A stretch of 64,000 nucleotides of DNA from Mesostigma viride (taxonomy: Eukaryota > Streptophyta > Mesostigmatophyceae > Mesostigmatales > Mesostigmataceae). Location: NCBI GenBank assembly GCA_009746045.1, contig RPFO01001815.1, forward strand, positions 103,624-167,623, written 5' to 3'. Below, piece by piece: positions 45,601-57,600 of the stretch. The notes below the pieces were generated by a model, which did no database searches, was not told the origin of the DNA, and saw nothing but the letters and a program-made list of their open reading frames with translations. Position 1 is the first letter of the stretch. The number at the start of each line of letters is the position of its first letter. Made by a program: the position numbers and the translations under genes.

Positions 45601-48600
45601 CTGTCGTCCAAACATGGACCATTCCTGGCCTTTGACATTCAGATTCTGAATGCCCTCATCAAGATCTATCAATTGCACAACTAAAACTTTTGTTTGGACC
45701 CCCGAACGTCCTACTTGGACTGTCTGGGCTTTGGCCCATTTGATGCTAAGGACCCAGCTTACAGCCATTTTCACTTGTCTTGTTGGCCTACTATCGCTTA
45801 ACTGAAAACGGACTTTCCAGTATCTAAGGTATGATCCAGGATCCTCTCGGGGAGATCTGTCGATTGCGCTACTCAAAATAAAAATCGAACTTGATTTTTG
45901 AGCCCCAGTCTACGATAGTAGACCGGTTTCCCGCCAACTGTTTCAATTGTTGTTCTCCAAAGCAGCAGCGTTTCCTTGTCCTCCTTTTGTCCTTGGTTCA
46001 TGACATCTTTTGGTTTCACCCTGCTCGGTACCCTGCAGTGGGGCGGTATGTGGAGGAGAACCTGTCCGCCGTGCCAGAACTATTGGACATTGTGGCGGCC
46101 GGGCGCGAGAGGGAGGACGCCAAGGATGGGGACGGAGACGCCGAGGGAGGCAGTGGCCGGACCAGCAAGCGCCGCTGTATTTATGAGGAGGTAGGCAAGC
46201 GCCGCTGTATTTATGAGGTAGGCAAGCGCCGCTGTATTGATGAGGCAGGCAAGCGCCGCTGTATTTATGAGGAGGTAGGCAAGCGCCGCTGTATTTATGA
46301 GGAGGTAGGCAAGCGCCGCTGTGTTTATGAGGAGGTAGGGGAGGAGAGGGGTGTTGTGGGTAGCTATGGCCTGGGTCGCTAAGCAGCCGAATGATGCGGC
46401 GAGTGTCAGACACCGCCAGGTCATGCTCCAAGCTGACACTTCAAATATTTATATTTTCTGTGCACTTTACTGGCCCTGTAAGGGTGTATCAGGCAGCGGC
46501 ATCCCCCCGCAATGGCGGGACTCTCGGGATACGTATCGCGCCATTGCGCCTCAAGGTCCCGCACGCTCGGTTTGTCTTGACCTCCAGGGTTGTCGGAGCA
46601 AAGCCCCAGGCATGATCCTGTGGCCAGCACCCGCCACGCGCCCTGTGGCCACCCTAAGCAAAGCACCCCCCTTTCCGTTGTGCCGTGCACGCACGAGTTG
46701 TTTGCCAAGGTCACGCCCGCTAGGGTCAGCGCATTGTCATGGGGCATCGCAGGCGTTTACGCAGCCATGAGCTGCATGTGCCACCATGAACCAGTGGCTC
46801 AGTGCAAGGTGGCCTCCTGTGCCCCCTCGCTGGTCGCGTACTCTGTTCCTGTAATCTCTTCCTGCACTCTATTCCGGTGTCCATGGGCCCCCTCAACACC
46901 AGAGCGACCGGACCCCTCGATGTCTCCGTATGTTCTTCATTTTGCGCTGCGGACCACTGTCCTGCTTGTGCACATTCGTGTGGGTATGCTTATGTGAGTA
47001 TGTGTATGCGTGTGTGCGTGTGTCCGTCCTCTTTTCGTGTATCTGTGTGTGTGTCCTCGTGTGTGTCGTCCGCCAGCACAAGCACGCCAGTGAGATCACA
47101 CTGGGCCTCAAGAGCGGCCGCTTCTTCCAGGGACCCCTGCGTGTGAGCCAGTTCAACCCATTTGAGGGATACGTGTCGGCGCTCGAAGGCGGCGAGGACA
47201 TCTACATTGGTGGCGCGGTGCACATGAACCGGGCGATGGATGACGACATTGTGGCGGTGGAGCTGCTGCCTGAGGACCAATGGCATGCGGGCAGCCGGCG
47301 CATCGTCGAAGGTGGGTGGGCGATGCCTTGTCTCTGAGAAGCTTGTCCTGTGACCACAGGCTGGGTGGCCGATGTTTGCTCGCAGTCTGCATGGAGAAGC
47401 TTGACCTGTGTTCACAGGCTGGGTGGCCGATATTTGCTCGCCGTCTGCATGGAGAAGCTTGTCCTGTGACCACAGGCTGGGTGGCCGATGTTTGCTCGCA
47501 GTCTGCGTGGAGAAGCTTGTCCTGTGACGACAAGCTGGGTGGCCGATGTTTGCTCGCCGTCTGCAAGGAGAAGCTTGTCCTGTGACCACAGGCTGGGTGG
47601 CCGATGTTTGCTCGCAGTCCGCGCGGAGAAGCTTGTCCTACGACGACAAGCTGGGTGGCCGATGTTTGCTCGCCGTCTGCAAGGAGAAGCTTGTCCTGTG
47701 ACGACAGGCTGGGTGGCCGATGTTTGCGCGCAGTCTGCATGGAGAAGCTTATCCTGTGACGACAGGCTGGGTGGCCGATGTTTGCTCGCCGTCTGCATGG
47801 ATAAGCTTGTCCTGTGACCACAGGCTGGGTGGCCGATGTTTGCTCGCAGTCTGCATGGAGAAGCTTGTCCTGTGACGACAGGCTGGGTGGCCGATGTTTG
47901 CGCGCAGTCTGCACTGGCATTTTTCCAGCGCACGGGCTGGATGGTCAGTGGCCCGTATTTGCTGGCATCCCTGCCCGCACCCACAGAACAGGACAGTGGC
48001 CATGTCAACCTGTTGATGGTGTTTACTTGTACTGCTCCCTGTACCGTTCAGTGCTATTCTCAGTACTCCGCACTTCACGCCTTCCAACTCACTCACCTGC
48101 TTGTCTGGCATGGCACTGCTCCCACGCACCACACCCCAAGCACGGTACCCAGGCAATGAGTCGGACGAGGACGGCAAGGAGGGCGATGAGGGTGAGGGGG
48201 AGGTGCTGGAGGCAAGCGTGAAGCCGTCCTTCTGCCCCGAGCCGGAGCCGCTGCCACACGTCACGGGGACGGGGAAGGGGGGGGACAAGCGCGTGTCGGG
48301 CAAGGTGGTCGGCATCATCCAGCGCAAGTCGTGGCGACCGTGAGTGTTAAGAGTTAAACGGTACAAGTGCGTGCGACAGTGAGTGGGAGTGTCTGTTGCT
48401 GGCAACCGTAGCTGTAAGAAGTCTTCTGTTCGAGGTTCTGGCGACCGTAGCCGTAAGAAGTCTTCTGTTCGATGTTTTGGCGACCGTAGCTGTTAGAAGT
48501 CTTCTGTTTTAGGTTCTGGCGACCGTAGCTGTAAGAAGTCTTCTGTTCGAGGTTCTGGCGACCGTAGCTGTTAGGTGTCTTCTGTTCGAGGTTTTGGCGA

Positions 48601-51600
48601 CCGTAGCTGTTAGAAGTCTTCTGTTCAAGGTTCTGGCGACCGTAGCTGTAAGAAGTCTTCTGTTCGAGGTTCTGGCGACCGTAGCTGTTATGTGTCTTCT
48701 GTACGAGGTTCTGGCGACCGTAGCTGTAAGAAGTCTTCTGTTCGAGGTTTTGGCGACCGTAGCTGTTATGTGTCTTCTGTACGAGGTTCTGGCGACCGTA
48801 GCTGTAAGAAGTCTTCTGTTCGAGGTTCTGGCGACCGTAGCTGTAAGAAGTCTTCTGTTCGAGGTTCTGGCGACCGTAGCTGTTATGTGTCTTCTGTACG
48901 AGGTTCTGGCGACCGTAGCTGTAAGAAGTCTTCTGTTTGAGGTTCTGGCGACCGTAGCTGTTATGTGTCTTCTGTACGAGGTTCTGGCGACCGTAGCTGT
49001 TATGTGTCTTCTGTACGAGGTTTTGGCGACCGTAGCTGTTAGAAGTCTTCTGTTCGAGGTTTTGGCGACCGTAGCTGTAAGAAGTCTTCTGTTCGAGGTT
49101 TTGGCGACCGTAGCTGTTAGGCTGTTAGAAGTCTTCTGTTTGAGGTTCTGGCGACCGTAGCTGTTATGTGTCTTCTGTACGAGGTTCTGGCGACCGTAGC
49201 TGTAAGAAGTCTTCTGTTCGAGGTTTTGGCGACCGTAGCTGTAAGAAGTCTTCTGTTCGAGGTTCTGGCGACCGTAGCTGTTAGGTGTCTTCTGTTTGAG
49301 GTTCTGGCGACCGTAGCTGTCAGAAGTCTTCTGTTCGAGGTTCTGGCGATCGTGAGTGTCAGGTGTCTATTTGCAAATCACGCAGTAATATCTGGTGCAT
49401 AGCGATTTCGTTTTGTGAACAGTTTTAATACACAAACGTTCAGCGGTTTACACGCGGGCCGAGAGGGCTTCCCCTCCAAGTGCCTCTCCTGACCATGGGG
49501 AAAAATTATGGCATCAATGCAACGAAGAAAAGAGCCTCATGTCGTGGGTATTCTTGCACATGGGAGCTGGGGAGAGACACCAGCGCCAGCGCCCCTCGCG
49601 CCAGAGGTTGACTTGCATCGGCTCCACGCTATGTGGTCGGATATGGGGCTCCCATGAAATCTTCCAGGTGGTTGCGGCACATGTTTGCAGGTTCTGTGGC
49701 TTCTCATCATCCCCGGCAACCTTGTTGACGTCGATCATGATTGTGCAACAGTTTATGGACGCGGCGTACCCCGGCAGGTTCTGCGGTTCCCCCATCCCCT
49801 CGCTGCCTTTATGAACATGGATCCATCGAACATGCCACACTTGTCATCGGATGCGGTGCACCCCTGCAGGTTCTGCGGCTCTATCATCCCCCCCAAGCCA
49901 GGCTCGGCAGTGCGGGGCGGTGGCGACGCAGGCTGGGCCCTCTTTGAGTGCGTCACGCGCAACATCCCGCGCATTCGCTTCCACACCAAGCAGCTCATGC
50001 AGCTGTCTGACAAGCGCATCGTGGTGGTGATTGACAAGTGGGAGCGGTCCTCGCGGCACCCGGAGGGCCACTACGTGCGCGAGGTGGGGAAGATCGGTGA
50101 CAGGGAGACCGAGTCGCAGGTAAGCGAGCTGTCTTGTTGGATCGGGGGTGTGCTGCGCTGCATGGGTAGTGGCATTTTCGATCGAGTCACAGGTGGGTGC
50201 ATAGTGTAGTTGCGTTTTTAATGTCATATGAGACCGAGCAGTAAGTGTGCTGCGCTGCATGTATAATGACACATGAGACTGAACGCAAGTTACCACGCAA
50301 TTTTGTTTCATAGGGGGAGTGGGAGCAGAGGGAGGAGAGGGGGTGAGCAATCTGGGCTCGTCTCACTACACCTGCATGGCTACTGCTTTTTAAAGTCGTT
50401 GTTCTGCTGTGTTCTACTACTCTGTGTCTGTATCTGTCTGCTGAACATATGGCGGGTCTCACATAAACAAGGCGGGAAGGGTGGTTACATGAATCATGGA
50501 CGGGTCAGGGCAATATTTTCGGTGCAAATGAGTTGGTGTCAGATGGTAGTGGCTGCACGTAAGGGGCCGAGTTCACAGTTTTCGATGAAGGTTGTCTGAA
50601 GAGTCGCGAGCCTAGCATTTTGGAATGATGACCGTTTCCACGACAGGTAGTCTCTCTTGTCAGCTAACTTTTTGTCTTTTTACCGCGATAGTTTAATTAG
50701 AGCTGGCATATTGTGAAGGTTTGGGTGCGTGCACATTTGTGTCTGCGAGAATTGTGCGATGCTTGGTGTCCTTCTGTGCTACTCTCTAAAGAGTAGCTCG
50801 TGGCGTGCCGTGGAGGGCGCTGCTTGGTTGCTGTGGCCATCCCTTCTCGTTTCGGTTCTGTTGCACTCAGCTGCAGGGCGGGAGGGCATGTCCCTTGCCT
50901 TCACTCTGTGCACTACCACGTACACCTGCCCTCCTCCCCGCAGGTGCTACTTATTGAGAACGATATTGATGACCGGCCATTTGCGCCTGCGGTCATGGAG
51001 TGTGTCCCCCGACTGCCGTGGGACGTGCCTGCCGAGGCGTTGGTGGATCCGCACCGCCGCGACCTGCGGCACCTGGTGGTGTGCAGCGTGGACCCTCCAG
51101 GGTGCAAGGACATTGACGACGCCCTGCACTGCCGCCGGTTGCCTAACGGCAATTTCGAGATCGGTGTCCGTATCCTCCCAACCTGACAGGGCTGAGAGCG
51201 AGAAATCTCTCCAGCCTGTACTGTGTATCAAGTTCTTTTGTTCATAGCAGTGTATGCCTTATTTGTACGCTATCCATGAGCCTGCACTATTGTGCGTGTG
51301 CATGTGCGCTGTATTTTCCTGCGTGTGCATGTGCGCTGTATTTGCCTGCGTGTGCATGTGCGCTGTATTTGCCTGCGTGTGCATGTGCACATGTGGAATA
51401 TCATGGGCGTTGCTGTGACAGATGCATGAGTATGTTTCCTTTTCGGGTATTGTTCATCCACAAAGGGGGTGAGACGTCAATGCCAGCTGTGCATCCCCAA
51501 ACGATTCTCTAGAGCTGTGCATCCCTTTCTGTGGAAGAGAGGCACGGTCAGTATCTGGGAAATAATACATGGATTGGTCTTGAAACCTTGACTGTTTTTT

Positions 51601-54600
51601 TGCGGAAAAATGTTTATCCTGTGTGGCTCCCCTGGCGCCCCGCATGATGGCCGATGCCCACGCCGGTTGGGAGCACGGCGTCATCTCGGATGGTGTTGTT
51701 TTGAACAATGGGTTCGCCGGCTCCATCCTGCCTTCTTTATCACCTACGCGAATGCAATGAATTGGTCGACCCACGCCTCTGGCTGGACAGACATTGCGGA
51801 TGTCACGAGTTTTGTCAAGCCAGGGACCGCGCTGGACAAGGAGGCGGCCAAGAGGGGCACGTCGGTCTACCTGGTGGAGCGGAGGATTGACATGCTGCCT
51901 AGCGCGCTTACCACGGGTGAGGGGAAGCTCTAATGCTGGTCGCTTCACTACCCCGTCTATTCTATTCTTGTACACGATGGATGCTCTAAGCATGTGTTGT
52001 GTACTAAGCTCTTGATTGATGAGAAGAAATCTTTTTTTTTTCTCTTTGCGGGCATGCGCCTGGATGCAGCGTGCCATGCACTATTTTGTAATCTTGAATA
52101 ATTGTTTGATTACAGCTGCGGCGTTGCTGCACTTGCCGGGCTACCAGTCACTAGCCCATGCAATGCTGCGATGATTGCCGCATGCTGCTGCGATAATTGC
52201 CGCATGCTGCTGCGATGATTGCCGCATGCTGCTGCGATGATTGCCGCATGCTGCTGCGATGATTGCCGCACGCTTCTGCGATGATTGCCCCATGCTGCTG
52301 CGATGGTTGCCCCTTGCTGCTGCAATGATTGCCCCTTACTGCTACGCTGACAAGGGTGCCACTCCCATACAACCAGGGCACTGCGTACACGAGTACATCG
52401 CTGATGTGCTGCCATGACCTTGCTGGCGCCTGCCTGGCTGCTTGCGTGCAGAGATTTGCTCTCTCAACGAACAAGTCGACCGCTTTGCCCTCTCTGTGAT
52501 TTGGGTGAGTGCGATGGCTTTTAACGTTTATGTATGGGTGAGTACAATGACATCTATTTATGGGTGTGTGCCACGGCTTTTAACATTTATATATGGGTGA
52601 CTGCGATGGTTTCTTGTTCGATGCACAATATCAGGATTAACTTTTAAGGCACATAGTGTTGTGTCCTTGTCAGGGGGGCGTGGAGCACAAACTCCCATGT
52701 CTGCAGTGTCAAGCGGATGCTTCGTACCCAGAAGCGAGAGCCAGGCTAGTATGTGATGGGCCCCATAAGCTCGGCGAGAGATGGGCACACCCACACACGC
52801 ACACGCACATGCACATGCGGCTACTTAGGGCTGTGGCAGTTAGTTGAAATAGTGCCGGAACCTTTTGCCACCTGCGGCAAACCGGTCCAGAACACTATTT
52901 ACTTAACTAATGCGGCCGAATTAGTTTGGGTGCTCGGAAGTGGTTATTCCGGGCAAAATAGTGTTCCGGACCGGTTTGCCGCAGGTGGCAAAAGGTTCCG
53001 GCACTATTTCAACTAACTGTGGCTACGCAACAACCAGGCCTCTTTGCAGCTCGCGCCCACCCACCCTCGCTGCCTAAGGATGTAACATAGTCCAGGTCCT
53101 CATGACTGGCCCAGGCCGTTAAGACTGGTGGAGTGATGCTCTGGCCCTTGTTGTGTGCCCTAGTTAGCCCTTGTTGTGTGTGCCCTAGTTAGCCCTTGTT
53201 GTGTGCCCTAGTACGGCCTTGTGTGCCCTAGTTAGCCCTTGTTGTATGCCCTAGTTAGCCCTTGTTGTGTGCCCTAGTTAGCCCTTGTTGTGTGCCCTAG
53301 TACGACCTTGTTGTATGCCCTAGTACGGCCTTGTTGTGTGCCCTAGTTAGATCTTGTTGTGTGCCCTAGATAGCCCTTGTTGTGTGCCCTAGTTACCCCT
53401 TGTTGTGTGCCCTAGTACGGCCTTGTGTGCCCTAGTTAGCCCTTGTTGTATGCCCTAGTTAGCCCTTGTTGTGTGCCCTAGTTACCCCTTGTTGTGTGCC
53501 CTAGTTAGATCTTGTTGTGTGCCCTAGATAGCCCTTGTTGTGTGCCCTAGTTACCCCTTGTTGTGTGCCCTAGTACGGCCTTGTGTGCCCTAGTTAGCCC
53601 TTGTTGTATGCCCTAGTTAGCCCTTGTTGTGTGCCCTAGTTAGCCCTTGTTGTGTGCCCTAGTTAGCCCTTGTTGTGTGCCCTAGGTAGACCTTGTTATG
53701 TGCCCTAGTTAGACCTTGTTGTGTGCCCTAGTACGGCCTTGTTGTGTGCCCTAGTTAGCCCTTGTTGTGTGCCCTAGTATGGCCTTGTTGTGCGCCCTAG
53801 TTAGCCCTTGTTGTGTGCCCTAGGTAGACCTTGTTGTGTGCCCTACTTAGCCCTTGTTGTGTGCCCTAGTTAGCCCTTGTTGTGTGCCCTAGGTAGACCT
53901 TGTTGTGTGCCCTAGTACGGCCTTGTTGTGTGCCCTAGTTAGCCCTTGTTGTGTGCCCTAGTTAGCCCTTGTTGTGTGCCCTAGTTAGACCTTGTTGTGT
54001 GCCCTAGTACGGCCTTGTTGTGTGCCCTAGTTACCCCTTGTTGTGTGCCCTAGTTACCCCTTGTTGTGTGCCCTAGTTAGCCCTTGTTGTGTGCCCTAGT
54101 TACCCCTTGTTGTGTGCCCTAGTTAGATCTTGTTGTGTGCCCTAGTTAGCCCTTGTTGTGTGCCCTAGTTACCCCTTGTTGTGTGCCCTAGTACGGCCTT
54201 GTTGTGTGCCCTAGTACGACCTTGTTGTGTGCCCTAGTTAGCCCTTGCTGCGTGCCCTAGTTAGCCCTTGTTGTGTGCCCTAGGTAGACCTTGTTATGTG
54301 CCCTAGTTAGACCTTGTTGTGTGCCCTAGGTAGACCTTGTTGTGTGCCCTAGTACGGCCTTGTGTGCCCTAGTTAGCCCTTGTTGTGTGCCCTAGTTAGC
54401 CCTTGTTGGGTGCCCTTGTTAGACCTTGTTGTGTGCCCTAGTTAGATCTTGTTGTGTGCCCTAGTACGGCCTTGTTGTGCGCCCTAGTTAGTCCAGGATA
54501 CGGATGGGTGCCGTTACATATTACCAAATAAGTGGGAAGGCCCACGTCAAGGCCACAGCCAACCTAAGAACCTAAGGGCACCCATCAGCATCGTAGTCTA

Positions 54601-57600
54601 GCTAGGCCATACAAACAAGGGCCGGAGCATCAGTCCACCAGTCTTGGGGACCTGGGCCAGTGATGAGGACCTGGACTTTGTAACACCCTCAGGCACCGAG
54701 GGTGGGTGGGTGCGAGCTGCAAAGAGGGCTGGTTGTTGCGCAGCCACAGCGCTAAGTAGCCACCGACTTGGGGTGGCGCGCGCCAGCCCACTGTCCAACA
54801 GGCCAGTGGCACCGCACCACCCCTGTTCCACAGTACCACGCCCGGTTCACATTACCCCCCCTCACTGCCAGTTGGACCTGCCTACTGCGGCCGCCCCTCC
54901 GCCTTTGAAAATTCCGCAAGTCAGATAGAACAAGCACGAGCTCACAAAGTACATGTAGACACACGCACACGCGCACACACACACACACACGCATAGGCAC
55001 ACGCACATGCACACGTAGATGTGCCTATGTGTGTGAAAAGTTGGAGGGCAGAGTACGACATTATGTGACAGAAGAGGGGCCTGCTTTTGCTGGATTGAGT
55101 TGTTGGTTATGAAGTATCGTTGTTTAAGAAATATTCAATTGATATCCACCAACATTATCAAATAATGTGGTGTTGGATGTAGATGTAAAGGTGCATTTAA
55201 TCATCGTGATTGGGATGTTCCTTGCGTACCCACCATGCCTCTCCATGCATGGCTGCGCCTCACTCTGTTGCCGCATGTGATTACACGCAGCTAACCGCTC
55301 GGCATGCGCCTTGCCTTGCCTCCTGCCACCTGTTGCATGAGACCACACATGGCTCAACCATTGCATGGTAGTGACCCTTGATGTTAGGTTAGGTATGTGT
55401 TTGCTGCGACTGCCGTGCCTCCTCTTCCTATTGCAAGAGGTCACGCGTGGTAAGAACCTTATGCATGCTCCACTCCTTTCCTCCACCAGTTATTGCATGA
55501 CATTGCGCGTGGCTTAACCCCTATGCATCTGTGGTGCATCATTTCGCTTCCCTGCCCCTTGTTGCAGGAGATCACGGAGGATGCGCACATCGTCTCGACA
55601 GACTTCACGCGCAGCCTCATCCGCTCACGCCACTCCTTCTCGTACCTAGAGGCGCAGACGCGTATGGATGACAGGTGGGGACGAATGGCCAGGCCATTCG
55701 TCCCATTGCTCCACCCCGCCCCACCCCACCAACCAACCAACCAACCAACCAACCAACCAACCATCCAACCAACCAACCAACCAACCAACCAACCAACCAA
55801 CCAACCAACCAACCAACCAACCAACCAACCAACCAACCAACCAACCAACCAACCAACCAACCCACCGACCGACCGACCGACCGACCGACCGACCGACCGA
55901 CCGACCGACCGACCGACCGACCGACCGACCGACCGACCGACCGACCGACCGACCAACCAACCAACCAACCAACCAACCCCCCACCCCCACCCACCCCCAC
56001 CCCCCACCCCCCCACCCCCCACCCCCACCCCCCCACCCCCCACCCCCCACCCCCCACCCCCCACCCCCCCCCCACCCCCACCCCCACCCCACCCCACCCC
56101 CCCCACCCACCCACCCACCCACCCACCCACCCACCCACCTACCTCACCGCTGCTCCCTTTTCCCCATTTCTTACCTCCCTTTCCTTCCCCTCTTCTCCCC
56201 TCCCCTTTACCCCCTTGCTACTCCCCTGCTTCTCGTTCCCCTGTTTTCTCCTATGTCCCCCTGTCCCCTCCTTCGCTGCTCGCATCCTTGTTGGGTCAGT
56301 ATTTTCTACGCCACATGCCTGGCCTTGCATGCATTCTAATAGGCCAGTTGCAAAACCTTTTCATGCCTTGCGCACAGGCAGCTTTAGTGCCAATGCACGT
56401 TGTCACTGGCTCTCATCACCTGCTTATGGGAACTGCAAGAGCCACTGTCTTGCCTGCATATGGTACCACCCATCACATCTGCCTGGCTGAATCAAATTTG
56501 GCCTACGCTAGCCAGGATCTGTTTGTCCCTTATGGTTGCCTCACTCGTTCCTGGTTGTGTGGCAAACACCCCACTGTTTGCCTGCCATGGGCACCACCAT
56601 CACCACCATGCCCTGCAATCTGGCATTCCCTTCCCCAACCCTGCCTCTGCCACCCACCAGCCGTGTCGATGACGAGGTGACGGTGGCGCTGCGCGATCTG
56701 AACAAACTCGCCAAGGTGAGCGGCAATCGCCAATTTAACGCGTTCCAAGGCCGTTGTCTTTAAATGCTCTTCCCCCTACTTTTCCTTGCACATTCCCATA
56801 TGATCAGATAAGACGAGATCCTGCGTGACTGCAAGTGCGACTATAGCAAAGGGAGGCCTACTGACCCTAGCCTGGGTCTAGGGGCTTTAGGTCTCATGAG
56901 CGTAATTCTAGATACTACAGTACTTGTGGCGATGCTGATGCCTATCATTACCCTGCGCTATTGGCATCGTGTGAGCAGCATCATGGGCTGGTTGGCATTG
57001 AACTAGCCTTTCAAACACCGCTTACTGCTTAGCACCCCAGGCATTTCTCCCAAGCATCTCTTGTTCCCCCCCGCTTACTCCCTTCCCCCCCGGGCCACAA
57101 GCCCTACGCCTCGCACCAAGTCTGTAGCTAGCATCACACCCATGTCCCACTCTGTCAGTAGCCACATGGCACCCATGTTATAATGTGCTTCAGCTTCCGT
57201 GCTGCAGCAACCACTACGCGTACATTCAACCACCCCATATGCTTCAAATCCCATTGTTGCCGCATTCTCAGGCAGAGGCTTGATAGGCACGTATCAATCA
57301 CATCCCTCCCCACATCAACACTCACTAATGGGTCCTCTCGCCGAGCTGCATCCATATTCCTTGTCGGCAAGGCCACGTGGCATCTCCTTGCCCTGTTGCA
57401 CTGCATGTGTGCGGATTATGCACGTGTTGGGATGTTTGCACACATGTGGGCTATGCCGTGGCTACCTGCTGCACCGGTCTCTGCTCAGCTGAAGCTGACA
57501 GACAACACCGCCGGCCCCTGCTCAGGCAGCCGCACTTGTGCCCTACGTATGTCCCAGTGCCTTCTGACGCGTGTTGATTTAATGGATCACCACCCTCAGT

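Noticed and set aside
47153-49402. Long ORFs (up to 255 codons) on both strands in introns 7-8
   Set aside because: Produced by the 58-bp and 39-bp arrays; no domain, and they overlap spliced DIS3 exons.
51164-51165. Earlier GT as exon 10 donor
   Set aside because: Would give the wrong phase for exon 11. The GT at 51170 restores EIGVHIADV.
53143-54492. CRISPR array or telomeric repeat
   Set aside because: Units are contiguous without unique spacers, and CCCTAGTTAGCCCTTG is not a known telomere unit. It lies in a eukaryotic intron.
55493-56680. 395-codon plus-strand ORF rich in Pro-Thr-Asn-Gln
   Set aside because: It is exon 13 read on into the C-rich tetranucleotide tract of intron 13. Open frames here come from repeat units without stop codons.
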